This document shows, piece by piece, positions 41,912 to 52,996 of a stretch of DNA of 64,000 bases. Below the pieces are notes generated by a model. That model was not told the DNA's origin. It worked only from the letters and a program-made list of their open reading frames with translations, and made no database searches. Each line of letters opens with the position of its first letter. The stretch's first letter is position 1. The stretch comes from Rhodanobacter sp. 7MK24. GTDB taxonomy: Bacteria; Pseudomonadota; Gammaproteobacteria; Xanthomonadales; Rhodanobacteraceae. The stretch spans positions 18,548 through 82,547 of the forward strand of contig NZ_JACYXL010000012.1 in the NCBI RefSeq assembly GCF_014842995.1, written 5' to 3'. A program made the translations under genes and the position numbers.

Positions 41912-44900
41912 TCACACCGGAACTTGCGCCAACTGCGCCAGGCGACGTACCGCTACCGAGGCGATCGGATAGTCGGCGTTCTGGGTAAGGATCTCGGCCA
42001 GCATGCCGCGGGTGTGCTGCAAGGTGGCATCGTCGCGCTGCAGCCATGCCTGCACCGGCGAGACATCCTTGCCGCCGCCACCCAGCTTCAAGACCTGTTG
42101 CGCCAACGCGCGATGCTGGTGGTTGAGCTCGTCCAGCAGCGAACCGCGCGCCTGCGCGTGCCAGTGACCTTCCACCGGCAGCGCCTCGATCTGGCCACGC
42201 AGCCACTCGAGATCGAGCGCCTCGCCCAGTTCGTAGAACACGCCGGCCACCTTCTCGACCGGCTGGCCGGTCTGCTGCGCCACCTCGACCATGTCCAGCG
42301 CGGCACGCAGTTCGGACAGGCGCGCCAGGCGCACGGCCAATTCGGCGGGCAGGCCAAGGCCTTCCCACTTTTCCTGGCTGCAGGAGAAGTCGCCCTTGCC
42401 GGTCGGCGTCAGCGCCGCGGGCAAGGCCTTGCGCAAGGCGCTCACGCCAGCCTGGTAGCGTTCGACGTTGGCGGCGATCTCCAGCGTGCCGCCAGGACGG
42501 TTGAGCAGCCAGCGCGTCATGTGGCGCAGCAGCGACCAGACCTGCATCACCGCGTCGACCTGGGTGCCCTCGGCCACCTTGCTGTCCAGCGCCTCGATCT
42601 CGGCCCACAGCTCGCGCGCATCCAGGATCTCGCGCGCGGCGGTGTAGGCCTTGGCGATCGCAGCCGGGCCTTTGCCGGTGTCTTCCTGCATGCGCATCAT
42701 GAAGGTGGCGCCCATGCGGTTGATCGTGGAGTTGGTCACCGCGGTGGCGATGATCTCGCGCTTCAGGCGATGGCGCTGCATGTGCGCGGCATACTTCTCG
42801 TGCAGCGGCGCGGGGAAATAGCGCACCAGCTCCTTGGAGAGGTAAGGGTCCTCCGGTACGTCGGAGTCGAGCAGTTGCTGGTACAGGCGGATCTTGTCGT
42901 AGGAAAGCAGCACCGACAGTTCCGGACGCGTCATGCCCTGGCCGCGCGTCTTGCGCTCGGTCAGCTCGGCCTCGCCGGGCAGGTTCTCCACCTGGCGATC
43001 CAGCGAGCCCTCGGCTTCCAACGTGCGGATGAAGTGCGCCATCGAACCGAGACGCTTGGCCGACTGGTGCTCCATCAGGGTGATCGCCTGGTTCTGGCGG
43101 TAGTTGTCCCACAGCACCAGCTGACCCACTTCGTCGGTCATCGCGGCAAGCTGGGTATTGCGCGCGGCCTCGGTAAGCTCGCCGCGCTGCACGGCGTCGT
43201 TGAGCAGGATCTTGATGTTCACCTCGTGGTCGGAGGTGTCCACGCCAGCGGAGTTGTCGATGAAGTCGGTGTTGAGCAGCACGCCCTTCTGCGCCGCCTC
43301 GATGCGGCCCTTCTGGGTCATGCCGAGGTTGCCGCCCTCGCCCACGATCTTGCAGCGCAGCTCGCTGCCGTCCACGCGCAGGCCGTTGTTGGCGCGGTCG
43401 CGGGCATCGGCGTGCGTTTCGCTGCTGGCCTTGACGTAGGTACCGATGCCGCCGTTCCACAGCAGGTCCACCGGCGCCTTGAGGATGGCGTTGAGCAGAT
43501 CGTTCGGCGCCATCTGCGTGACGTCGGCCTTGAGGCCCAGCGCCGCGCGCACTTCCGGCGACACCGGGATGGCCTTGGCCGTGCGCGGCCACACACCGCC
43601 GCCGGCGGAGATCAACGACTTGTCGTAATCGTCCCAGCTCGAGCGCGGCAGCTTGAACATGCGCTCGCGCTCGACGAAGGAACGCTCCACATCCGGGTTC
43701 GGGTCGAGGAACACGTGGCGGTGGTCGAACGCGGCCAACAGCTTGATGTGGCGCGACAGCAGCATGCCGTTGCCGAACACGTCGCCGGACATGTCGCCGA
43801 TGCCCACGCAGGTGAAGTCTTCGCTCTGGCTGTCGCGGCCCAGCGCGCGGAAGTGGCGCTTCACCGATTCCCACGCGCCCTTGGCGGTGATGCCCATGCC
43901 CTTGTGGTCGTAGCCGTTGGAACCGCCGGAGGCGAACGCGTCGCCCAGCCAGTAGCCGTGCTCGATCGAGATCGCGTTGGCGATGTCGGAGAACGTGGCC
44001 GTGCCCTTGTCGGCAGCGACCACCAGGTACGGATCGTCCGCATCGTGGCGCACCACGTCGTGCGGATTCGCCACCTTGCCTTCGACCAGGTTGTCGGTGA
44101 TGTCGAGCAGGCCGTTGATGAAGAGCTTGTAGCAGGCGATGCCCTCGGCCAGCTGCGCGTCGCGGTCGCCGCCCACCGGCGGCTTCTTGACGAAGAAACC
44201 GCCCTTCGAGCCCACCGGCACGATCACGGTGTTCTTCACCATCTGCGCCTTCACCAGGCCCAGCACCTCGGTGCGGAAGTCCTCGCGGCGGTCCGACCAG
44301 CGCAGGCCACCGCGCGCCACCGGGCCGAAGCGCAGGTGGATGCCTTCCACGCGCGGCGCGCACACCCAGATCTCGCGGTACGGCACCGGCTTGGGCAGCT
44401 CGGGCACGGCGTGCGAGTCCAGCTTGAAGCTGATGTAGTCGCGGTAGGCACCGTTCCACTGCTGGAAGAAGCTGGTGCGCAGCGTGGCGTGGATCACCGC
44501 GACGAAGCTGCGCAGGATGCGATCCTCGTCGAGGCTGGCCACGTTCTCCAGCAGCAGGTTGATCGCGGCCTCGATGGTCCTGACCTGCTCGGCGCGCGGC
44601 TGCGCCATCGCGGCGGCGAGGCCGTCGACCAGCGCAGGGTTCGCGGTCTGCACACTGGCCGGGATCAGCACGGACATCTCGCCGTGCAGCAACTTGGCGG
44701 CGACCTTGCGCTCGTCGTCCGACAGCGATTCGCGGCGCGGATCGAACTTGGCGAGGAACAGCTCCACCAGGAGGCCGGCAATGGCCGGATAGTTGTTGAG
44801 CGTGTCTTCCATGTACGGCTGCGAGAACGGGCTGCCGGCCTGCAGCAGGTACTTGCAGTAGCCACGCAGCATCGCGATCTGGCGCCAGCTGAGCTGGGCG

Positions 44901-46831
44901 CCCAGCACGAGGCGGTTGAAGCCGTCGTTCTCGGCATTGCCGCGCCAGATCTGCTCGAACGCGTGCTCGAACAGCGAGCCCACCTGCTCCACGCTGAAGG
45001 TGAGCTTGCCCACCGGCTGCACCTCGAAGTCCTGGATCGACAGCGGCACGCCGTCGCCCTGGATCTCGTAGACGTGCTCGGTGAGCACGCGCAGGCCAAG
45101 GTTTTCCAGCTGCGGCAGCACTTCGGAAAGCGCGATGTCGCCGCCGGACCGATAGACCTTGAAGCGCAGTGCCTCCGGCGCCTTCGGCGGATGGTAGAAG
45201 GACATGCGCAGCGCGTTGTCACCCTGCAGCAGCGACAGCTGGTACACGTCCTCGGCGGCCACCGCCGGGCTCACGTCGTCGATGTAACCGGGCGGCATCG
45301 CACGTGCGTAGCGGTTCGCCAGCACCACGCCCTCGTGCTCGCCGCGCTGCTTCACCAGCGCGTCGCGCACACCGTCATGCCAGTTGCGCGCGATGGCCGC
45401 CACGCCCTGTTCCAGCGCGGCCAGGTCGTATGCGGGCTGGTCGCCGATCCTGGGGCGCAGCACGATGTAGAGGCGCGCCAGCGCGTCCTCGCCCATCAGC
45501 ACCGAGGAGTCGACCTGCTCGGCGTGCAGGGCTTTGCCCAGCAGCGCTTCGATGCGTTCGCGCACCGAAGTGTTGAAGCGCTCGCGCGGCACGAACACCT
45601 GGCAGGCGAAGAAACGGCCGTAGCGGTCGCGGCGCATGAACAGACGCGTATGCGCACGCTGCCGCAGTTCGAGGATACCGGTGGCGATGGCGAACAGTTC
45701 GTCCTCGCTGCTCTGCAGGAGCTCTTCGCGCGGCAATGTCTCCAGCGTGTGGCGCAACGACTTGCCGGAATAGGAATCGCGCTTCAGACCCGAGCGCGCC
45801 AGCACCGCTTCCACCTTGTGCCGCACCAGCGGCACATCCTGCGGGCGCGCCATGCCGGCACTGGAGGTGAACAGACCAAGGAAACGCTGCTCCACCACCG
45901 CGCGGCCGTCGGCGCCGAAACGCAACACGCCGATGTAGTCCATGTAGCCGGGACGGTGCATGCGCGAACGCGCGTTGGTCTTGGTGAGGATGATCGCATC
46001 CATTGAGCCGGATTGCGGCAACTCGCTGGCCGCCAGCGTCTTGAGCGAGCGCGGCGCCAGCGACTGCTCGCTCTTGCGCAGGATGCCCAGCCCCGAACCT
46101 TCGATGGCACGCAGCACGCGGTCGCCGTCGGCGTCGGTCACTTCGTACTCTCGGTAGCCGAAGAACGTGAAGTTGTCGGCGGCAATCCAGCGCAGGAACT
46201 CACCGGCCTCGCGTGCCGAGGCCGCATCGAGCGCGGGCTTGCGCTGCGGCAGTTCATCGGCGATGGCCAGCGCCTTGTCGCGCATCGCCGCCCAGTCGCC
46301 CACGGCCGCGCGCACGTCGTCCAGTGCGGATTCGACCTGTGCGACCAGCTGTGCCTGTTCGGCGGCATCGGCCACGCGGTCGATCTCGAAATGCATCACC
46401 GACTCGGCGACGCCGTGCTCGCCGCCCAACCCTTGCAGTCTGCCGCTGTCATCGCGCCGCACCTGCAGCACCGGGTGGACCACGGCGTGGATCTGAGAGC
46501 GCGTCGACACCACCATGCTCACGGTGTCGATCAGGAACGGCATGTCGTTGGTCACGATCTGCAACTGGCCGTGACCGGCCTCGGGGTTCACCACGCGCAC
46601 GGCTGCGCGGCCAGGCGCACGCTGTTGCATGAAGTCCAGCAGGCCGCTCACCACGGCGGCCCACTGTGCCGGCGTATGCAGTCCGCAATCGCCCTCGCTG
46701 ATCCGCGCGAAGAAGGCTCCAATAAAAAATTGCGCCTCATCAAGGCGCTGGGCGGGGAATCCGGTTTGCTTCAGCGCCTCGAGCACGGCGGACTGAAACG
46801 GCACTGCATGGTCGGCACGAATGGCATTCAT
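41912..46831 (-). CDS. gdhB: NAD-specific glutamate dehydrogenase, large (GDH-180) type
   Basis: A 1639-residue enzyme that oxidises glutamate to 2-oxoglutarate and ammonia with NAD+. The first 700 or so residues are the regulatory region with ACT-like segments (N-D-M-P-F-L-I-D-T-V-S-M-V near 90). The catalytic part starts near residue 720, with the K-rich substrate site V-G-S-K-G-G-F-F-V-K-K-P-P at about 875 and the nucleotide-binding part containing C-V-G-I-G-D-M-S-G-D-V-F-G-N-G-M near 1010. Length matches the 1600-residue class found in Pseudomonas and Xanthomonadales. It stands alone with its own terminator, typical of a catabolic, allosterically controlled enzyme. Confidence 0.95.
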   Translation of the reverse strand: MNAIRADHAVPFQSAVLEALKQTGFPAQRLDEAQFFIGAFFARISEGDCGLHTPAQWAAVVSGLLDFMQQRAPGRAAVRVVNPEAGHGQLQIVTNDMPFLIDTVSMVVSTRSQIHAVVHPVLQVRRDDSGRLQGLGGEHGVAESVMHFEIDRVADAAEQAQLVAQVESALDDVRAAVGDWAAMRDKALAIADELPQRKPALDAASAREAGEFLRWIAADNFTFFGYREYEVTDADGDRVLRAIEGSGLGILRKSEQSLAPRSLKTLAASELPQSGSMDAIILTKTNARSRMHRPGYMDYIGVLRFGADGRAVVEQRFLGLFTSSAGMARPQDVPLVRHKVEAVLARSGLKRDSYSGKSLRHTLETLPREELLQSSEDELFAIATGILELRQRAHTRLFMRRDRYGRFFACQVFVPRERFNTSVRERIEALLGKALHAEQVDSSVLMGEDALARLYIVLRPRIGDQPAYDLAALEQGVAAIARNWHDGVRDALVKQRGEHEGVVLANRYARAMPPGYIDDVSPAVAAEDVYQLSLLQGDNALRMSFYHPPKAPEALRFKVYRSGGDIALSEVLPQLENLGLRVLTEHVYEIQGDGVPLSIQDFEVQPVGKLTFSVEQVGSLFEHAFEQIWRGNAENDGFNRLVLGAQLSWRQIAMLRGYCKYLLQAGSPFSQPYMEDTLNNYPAIAGLLVELFLAKFDPRRESLSDDERKVAAKLLHGEMSVLIPASVQTANPALVDGLAAAMAQPRAEQVRTIEAAINLLLENVASLDEDRILRSFVAVIHATLRTSFFQQWNGAYRDYISFKLDSHAVPELPKPVPYREIWVCAPRVEGIHLRFGPVARGGLRWSDRREDFRTEVLGLVKAQMVKNTVIVPVGSKGGFFVKKPPVGGDRDAQLAEGIACYKLFINGLLDITDNLVEGKVANPHDVVRHDADDPYLVVAADKGTATFSDIANAISIEHGYWLGDAFASGGSNGYDHKGMGITAKGAWESVKRHFRALGRDSQSEDFTCVGIGDMSGDVFGNGMLLSRHIKLLAAFDHRHVFLDPNPDVERSFVERERMFKLPRSSWDDYDKSLISAGGGVWPRTAKAIPVSPEVRAALGLKADVTQMAPNDLLNAILKAPVDLLWNGGIGTYVKASSETHADARDRANNGLRVDGSELRCKIVGEGGNLGMTQKGRIEAAQKGVLLNTDFIDNSAGVDTSDHEVNIKILLNDAVQRGELTEAARNTQLAAMTDEVGQLVLWDNYRQNQAITLMEHQSAKRLGSMAHFIRTLEAEGSLDRQVENLPGEAELTERKTRGQGMTRPELSVLLSYDKIRLYQQLLDSDVPEDPYLSKELVRYFPAPLHEKYAAHMQRHRLKREIIATAVTNSTINRMGATFMMRMQEDTGKGPAAIAKAYTAAREILDARELWAEIEALDSKVAEGTQVDAVMQVWSLLRHMTRWLLNRPGGTLEIAANVERYQAGVSALRKALPAALTPTGKGDFSCSQEKWEGLGLPAELAVRLARLSELRAALDMVEVAQQTGQPVEKVAGVFYELGEALDLEWLRGQIEALPVEGHWHAQARGSLLDELNHQHRALAQQVLKLGGGGKDVSPVQAWLQRDDATLQHTRGMLAEILTQNADYPIASVAVRRLAQLAQVPV

Positions 46832-47218
46832 GGCATCTACTGTGTAGTGGGGACGAAAGTGACGCGATAAAGCCCCAAAAGGATACGCTTCAATCCATCG
46901 TTATGCCTTGTGCATAGCGTCATTGATGGTGCTTCGTTCATGTCGGATGTCTATACGCAGACGCATCGTCGAAACCGCGATGCAGGCGTACGCGACGGGC
47001 TCGGGCACCCCTGGCAGGTGCACCGTTGCAGCGCATGACAAAGACGCGGCTTCGCATCCCCGCTCTCGTTCGAAGCGGCGGTCTGAAAACGTTTCACAAA
47101 CCCTTCAATAAATTGTGAACCGTGCGGTATAGTAGCGACCCGCGAACCCGCGCCCGCCCCCTTCGGAGCGCGTGAAGCGCTCGTCATTCGATAACGATCA
47201 GCACGCTTCGGAGTCCCC
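46832..47218. other. Divergent promoter region between gdh and the second RND pump
   Basis: 387 bases with no convincing gene. The right part contains the operator and promoter described at 47093-47133. Nothing notable is seen in the left part apart from the likely gdh promoter, which I cannot place. Confidence 0.5.
47093..47133 (+). promoter_or_regulatory. Promoter and operator candidate for the MexAB-like operon
   Basis: TTCACAA (47093-47099) and TTGTGAA (47113-47119) form a perfect 7-bp inverted repeat with a 13-nt spacer. It overlaps a possible -35 (TTCAAT, 47104-47109) spaced 18 bp from a good -10 TATAGT (47128-47133). TetR-type repressors of RND pumps often bind such sites between -35 and -10; no regulator gene is adjacent, so binding is inference. 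Confidence 0.5.
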
Positions 47219-48406
47219 ATGAAATCCCCGTCCCTGCGCGCCCCCGCGTTGTGCCTCGGCCTGCTGGCCCTGACCGCCTGCGGCAAGAAGGAACAAGGCC
47301 CGCCGCAAATGCCGCCGCCGCAGGTAGGCGTGATTACCGCGCAACCGCAGAACGAGCCGTTGACCAAGGATCTGGTTGGCCGACTGTCGTCCTTCCGCAG
47401 TGCTGACGTGCGTGCGCGCGTGTCCGGCGTGCTGCTGAAGCGCGTCTACGTCGAAGGTTCCGACGTGAAGAAGGGCGACCTGATGTTCCAGATCGACCCT
47501 GCGCCCTACCAGGCGGCGCTGAATTCCAGCATCGCCAATCTCGCCTCGGCCAAGGCCACCTACACCAATGCGCACGTGGTGGCTGACCGCGACCGCCAGC
47601 TCATCCCGCAGGGCTACGTCGCACGCGCCCAGCTGGACGCTGACGAAGCCAGCGAGCGCAGCGCCGCCGCCGCCGTGCAGCAGGCGCAGGCCGCCGTGGA
47701 AACCGCCCGCATCAACCTCGGCTACACCAAGGTGGTGTCGCCCATCGATGGCCGCTCCGGCCAGCAGCAGGTCACCGAGGGCGCCATCGTAGGCAACGGC
47801 ACCGCCGACACCGGCGCCAGCGCGACCTTGCTCACCACGGTGGACCAGGTCGATCCGCTGTACGTGAACTTCACCATGAGCGTGGCCGAGATGGAGCAGC
47901 TGCGCCAGGCGCAGACCGGCGGTGGCGTCACCCTCGCCCAGCAGAACCAGGCCACCGTGCAGGTGACCCTGCCGGACGGCAGCACCTATGCCGAGCCGGG
48001 CGTGCTGGACTTCACCGCGGCCACGGTGGATCCGTCCACCGGCGCGATGAACCTGCGCGCGCAGATCCCCAATCCCAAGCACAACCTGCTGCCCGGCATG
48101 TACGTGACGCTGAAGGCGAAGCTGGGCGTGCAGCATCAGGTGTTCCTGGTGCCGCAGACCGCCGTGCTGCGCGATACCGCCGGTGCCTACGTGTTCGTGG
48201 TGGGCAGCGACGGCAACGTCAAGCGTCACGACGTCGCCACCAGCGGCATGAGCGGCAGCAACTGGGTGGTCACCAGCGGCCTCGCGGCCGGCGACCAGGT
48301 GGTGGTGTCCGGCGTGCAGAACGTGCACGACGGTGCGCCGGCCAAGGCTTCGCCATGGCAGCCGCAACCGGCAACGGGCGGTTCCGCCCCGGCAGCCGGC
48401 AAGTGA
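47219..48406 (+). CDS. RND efflux periplasmic adaptor lipoprotein (MexA/AcrA-like)
   Basis: A 395-residue membrane-fusion protein. The N-terminus is a lipoprotein signal ending L-A-L-T-A-C with Cys21 acylated. Then P-P-P-Q-V-G-V-I-T-A-Q-P, L-V-G-R-L-S-S-F-R-S-A-D-V-R-A-R-V-S-G-V-L-L-K-R, the lipoyl/hairpin region with G-D-L-M-F-Q-I-D-P-A-P-Y and A-R-I-N-L-G-Y-T-K-V-V-S-P-I-D-G-R-S-G, and the barrel with N-L-L-P-G-M-Y-V. These are AcrA/MexA hallmarks. It starts 12 bp before the pump gene; there is no channel gene nearby, so it must recruit a TolC/OprM-like protein from elsewhere. Confidence 0.93.
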   Translation: MKSPSLRAPALCLGLLALTACGKKEQGPPQMPPPQVGVITAQPQNEPLTKDLVGRLSSFRSADVRARVSGVLLKRVYVEGSDVKKGDLMFQIDPAPYQAALNSSIANLASAKATYTNAHVVADRDRQLIPQGYVARAQLDADEASERSAAAAVQQAQAAVETARINLGYTKVVSPIDGRSGQQQVTEGAIVGNGTADTGASATLLTTVDQVDPLYVNFTMSVAEMEQLRQAQTGGGVTLAQQNQATVQVTLPDGSTYAEPGVLDFTAATVDPSTGAMNLRAQIPNPKHNLLPGMYVTLKAKLGVQHQVFLVPQTAVLRDTAGAYVFVVGSDGNVKRHDVATSGMSGSNWVVTSGLAAGDQVVVSGVQNVHDGAPAKASPWQPQPATGGSAPAAGK

Positions 48407-48418
48407 TGGAGTAGGACC

Positions 48419-51400
48419 ATGCCGAGTTTCTTCATCGACCGCCCGATCTTCGCCTGGGTGGTGGCCATCCTGATCTCCCTGGGCGGGGTACTGGCCATCC
48501 TCAACCTGGGCGTGGAATCGTACCCGAACATCGCGCCGCCGCAGGTCGTGGTGAATGCCACCTACCCCGGCGCCAGTGCGGACACCACCGAGAAAACCGT
48601 CACCCAGGTGATCGAGCAGCAGCTCACCGGCATCGACCACCTGCTGTACTTCAACTCCTCCTCCAGCGCCACCGGCAGCTCGCAGATCACACTCACCTTC
48701 GAGACGGGCACCAATCCGGACATCGCCCAGGTGCAGGTGCAAAACAAGGTGTCGCTGGCCACGGCGCGCCTGCCCAGCGAAGTGACCCAGGAAGGCGTTG
48801 TGGTGGCCAAGGCCAATGCCGGCTTTCTGATGGTGGTGGCGCTGAAGTCGGACAACCCGAACATCAACCGCGACCACCTCAGCGACATCGTGGCCTCGCA
48901 GGTGCTGGACCAGGTCTCGCGCGTGCCCGGCGTGGGCAGCACGACCCAGTTCGGCTCCGAATACGCGATGCGGATCTGGCTGAATCCGGACAAGCTGCAG
49001 GGCTACAACCTGTCCGCCGCGCAGGTATACAGCGCGATCTCCGCGCAGAACGTGCAGTTCGCCGCCGGCTCGATCGGCGCCGACCCGGCCCTGCCTGGCC
49101 AGGGCCTCACCGCCACCGTGTCCGCCGAGGGCCGCTTCACCACGCCCGAGCAGTTCGCGGACATCATCCTGCGCGCGAACGCCGACGGCACCGTGGTCAA
49201 GCTGGGCGACGTGGCGAAGACCAGCTTCGGTCCCAGCAGCTACGGCTTCGACACCACCTGGGACGGCAAGCCCATCGCCGCGTTCGCGATCATGCTGCTG
49301 CCCGGCGCCAACGCACTGGACGTGGCTACCGCGGTGCGCGCAAAGATGGACGAGCTGGCCCCGAGCTTCCCGCAGGGCGTGAGCTGGTTCAGTCCCTACG
49401 ACAGCACCGCCTTCGTGCACATCTCCATCGACGAGGTGGTGCACACGCTGGTCGAGGCGATCATCCTGGTGTTCCTGGTGATGCTGCTGTTCCTGCAGAA
49501 CGTGCGCGCCACCATCATCCCCACCCTGGTGATCCCGGTGGCCCTGCTGGGCACCTTCCTCGGCATGCTGGTGCTGGGCTTCACCATCAACCAGCTGACC
49601 CTGTTCGGCATGGTGCTGGCCATCGGCATCGTGGTGGACGACGCGATCGTGGTGATCGAGAACGTCGAACGCATCATGACCGAGGAGAACCTGCCGCCGA
49701 AGGAAGCCACGCGCAAGGCGATGGGCCAGATCACCGGCGCGGTGGTGGCGATTACCGTGGTGCTGGCGGCGGTGTTCGTGCCTTCGGCGCTGCAGCCAGG
49801 CGCCTCCGGCGTCATCTACAAGCAGTTCGCGCTGACCATCGCGGTGTCGATGGGCTTCTCCGCCTTCCTCGCGCTGTCGTTCACGCCGGCGCTGTGCGCC
49901 AGCTTCCTGCAGCCCGAGCACCACAAGAAGAAGAACATCGTCTTCCGCAAGTTCAACGATTTCTTCGACTGGACCACGCACACCTACACCGGCCACGTCG
50001 GCGGCGCGATCAAGCACGCCCCGCGTTGGATGGTGGTGTTCGCGCTGGTCGCGGTACTCGCCGGCTTCCTGTACACCCGCCTGCCCGGCAGCTTCCTGCC
50101 CGAAGAGGACCAGGGTTACGCGATGTCCATCATCCAGTTGCCGCCGGGCGCCACCAAGCAGCGCACCAGCGAAGTGATGGCACAGATGCGCGCGATCCTG
50201 AACAAGGATCCGGCGGTGGAAGGCGTGCTGCAGGTGACCGGCTTCAGCTTCATGGGTTCGGGCGAAAACGCCGGCATGGCCTTCATCAAGCTGAAGGACT
50301 GGTCGCAGCGCCAGGGCACCGCGATGGACTTCATCCAGCGCGCCAACCGTGCGCTGTTCGGAATCCGCGACGCGCGCATCTTCGTGGTCAACCTGCCCAC
50401 GATCCAGGGTCTGGGCCAGTTCGGCGGCTTCGACATGTTCCTGCAGGATCGTGCCGGGCTCGGCCGCGACGCGCTCACTCAGGCGCGCAACATCCTGCTC
50501 GGCAAGGCCGCGCAGGATCCGCTGCTCACCGGCGTGCATCCGAACTCGCTGGAGGATTCGCCCCAGCTCAACCTGAGCGTGGACCGCGTGCAGGCGCAGT
50601 CGATGGGCCTGTCGGTCAGCGACGTCTACAACGCGGTCAGCATGATGCTGGCGCCGGTGTACGTGAACGACTTCACCTACGGCGGCCGCGTGAAGCGCGT
50701 GATGCTGCAGGCCGACTCGGGTTACCGCATGAGTCCGGATGCGCTGCAGCACTTCTACATCCCCAGCAGCACGCAGACCAACGCCAACGGCACGCCGGCG
50801 ATGATCCCGCTCTCCAACGTGGTGCAGGCGAAGTGGGGCATGGGTTCTCCCGCGCTGACCCGCTACAACGGCTATTCCGCGGTGGAAATCGTCGGCTCGC
50901 CTGCTCCGGGCCACGCCTCGGGCGAGGCGATGAACGAGATGCAGAAGATCGTCAGCCAAGACCTGCCGAAGGGCTTCGGCAACGACTGGACCGGCCAGTC
51001 CTACCAGGAAATTCTCTCCGGCAACGCCGCCACGCTGTTGATGGTGCTGTCCATCTTCATCGTGTTCCTGGCACTGGCCGCGCTGTACGAGAGCTGGTCG
51101 ATCCCGGTCGCCGTGCTGCTGGTGGTGCCGCTGGGTCTGCTGGGCGTGGTGGTGTTCACCATGTTGCGCAGTCTGCCCGACGACATCTACTTCAAGATCG
51201 GCCTGGTCACGGTGATCGGCCTGGCGGCGAAGAACGCGATCCTGATCGTGGAATTCGCAGTGGCCGAGCAGAAGGCCGGCCGCACGCTGCGCGAAGCCAC
51301 CGTCGACGCGGCCCGCCTGCGACTGCGCCCGATCCTGATGACCTCGCTGGCCTTCATCCTCGGCGTGTTCCCGTTGTTCGTCTCCAGCGGCGCCGGCGCC

Positions 51401-51598
51401 AACGCGCGCCACGCCATCGGCACCGGCGTGATCGGCGGCATGCTGTTCGCCACCTTCCTTGGCGTGCTGCTGATCCCGGTGTTCTACGTCGTGGTGCGGC
51501 GCCTGCTGGGCGACAAGATGGATGGCGACGGCAAGCCGAAATCCGCCACCGGCACGGGCATGCAGTCGTTCGACTCCGACCCCGGCCACGGACACTGA
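48419..51598 (+). CDS. RND multidrug efflux pump, HAE1 family (MexB/AcrB-like)
   Basis: A 1059-residue homotrimeric inner-membrane proton-drug antiporter. It starts F-F-I-D-R-P-I-F-A-W-V-V-A-I, carries G-I-V-V-D-D-A-I-V-V-I-E-N near residue 405 (proton-relay Asp pair), and V-I-G-L-A-A-K-N-A-I-L-I-V-E (relay Lys) near 940. L-P-E-E-D-Q-G begins the second half. These are HAE1 (hydrophobe/amphiphile) pump features, distinct from the MdtBC pair at 29-35 kb. The ATG at 48419 has TAGGA just ahead. It ends at a strong terminator and is the last gene of a two-gene operon. Confidence 0.95.
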   Translation: MPSFFIDRPIFAWVVAILISLGGVLAILNLGVESYPNIAPPQVVVNATYPGASADTTEKTVTQVIEQQLTGIDHLLYFNSSSSATGSSQITLTFETGTNPDIAQVQVQNKVSLATARLPSEVTQEGVVVAKANAGFLMVVALKSDNPNINRDHLSDIVASQVLDQVSRVPGVGSTTQFGSEYAMRIWLNPDKLQGYNLSAAQVYSAISAQNVQFAAGSIGADPALPGQGLTATVSAEGRFTTPEQFADIILRANADGTVVKLGDVAKTSFGPSSYGFDTTWDGKPIAAFAIMLLPGANALDVATAVRAKMDELAPSFPQGVSWFSPYDSTAFVHISIDEVVHTLVEAIILVFLVMLLFLQNVRATIIPTLVIPVALLGTFLGMLVLGFTINQLTLFGMVLAIGIVVDDAIVVIENVERIMTEENLPPKEATRKAMGQITGAVVAITVVLAAVFVPSALQPGASGVIYKQFALTIAVSMGFSAFLALSFTPALCASFLQPEHHKKKNIVFRKFNDFFDWTTHTYTGHVGGAIKHAPRWMVVFALVAVLAGFLYTRLPGSFLPEEDQGYAMSIIQLPPGATKQRTSEVMAQMRAILNKDPAVEGVLQVTGFSFMGSGENAGMAFIKLKDWSQRQGTAMDFIQRANRALFGIRDARIFVVNLPTIQGLGQFGGFDMFLQDRAGLGRDALTQARNILLGKAAQDPLLTGVHPNSLEDSPQLNLSVDRVQAQSMGLSVSDVYNAVSMMLAPVYVNDFTYGGRVKRVMLQADSGYRMSPDALQHFYIPSSTQTNANGTPAMIPLSNVVQAKWGMGSPALTRYNGYSAVEIVGSPAPGHASGEAMNEMQKIVSQDLPKGFGNDWTGQSYQEILSGNAATLLMVLSIFIVFLALAALYESWSIPVAVLLVVPLGLLGVVVFTMLRSLPDDIYFKIGLVTVIGLAAKNAILIVEFAVAEQKAGRTLREATVDAARLRLRPILMTSLAFILGVFPLFVSSGAGANARHAIGTGVIGGMLFATFLGVLLIPVFYVVVRRLLGDKMDGDGKPKSATGTGMQSFDSDPGHGH

Positions 51599-51626
51599 CG
51601 ACACCCCGCCACGGACGGCGCCCAAC

Positions 51627-51656
51627 AAAAAGCCCCGGCGCGAGCCGGGGCTTTTT
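51627..51656. terminator. Bidirectional intrinsic terminator
   Basis: AAAAGCCCCGGC (51628-51639), GCGA, GCCGGGGCTTTTT (51644-51656) forms a strong stem flanked by A- and T-runs, serving the RND pump gene on the plus strand and the convergent acyl-CoA dehydrogenase gene on the minus strand. Confidence 0.93.
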
Positions 51657-51676
51657 GTCATCCCGAATCCGCATCC

Positions 51677-52837
<1,161 letters not shown>

Positions 52838-52974
52838 GGGTGGGCTCCGATGGGGAAAGAAAGCCCGCCATTTTAGCGAGGCTGGCCGAAGAACCTTGTG
52901 CGGACGCAACAATGGCAACAGCGCCCCGCCTCACTTGACGCACGCCAGACTGCGGCCCAGACTTCGCATCTCTT

Positions 52975-52984
52975 TATCGCGATA
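52975..52984. promoter_or_regulatory. Palindrome upstream of the ArsR-methyltransferase/metH operon
   Basis: TATCGCGATA is a perfect 10-bp palindrome in an AT-richer patch, ending 12 bp before the start codon. Being just upstream of a self-contained ArsR-type regulator it is a plausible autoregulatory operator; the sequence alone does not prove it. Confidence 0.5.
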
Positions 52985-52996
52985 TAGGGATAACGC

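Noticed and set aside
41744..46006. A 1420-codon open frame on the plus strand
   Set aside because: It lies opposite the NAD-glutamate dehydrogenase gene and has the His/Arg/Gln-rich make-up of mirror frames in high-GC DNA. It matches no protein family.
47198..51661. A 1487-codon open frame on the minus strand
   Set aside because: Mirror frame of the MexA/MexB-like genes; low-complexity His/Gln/Asp/Val composition, no domains.
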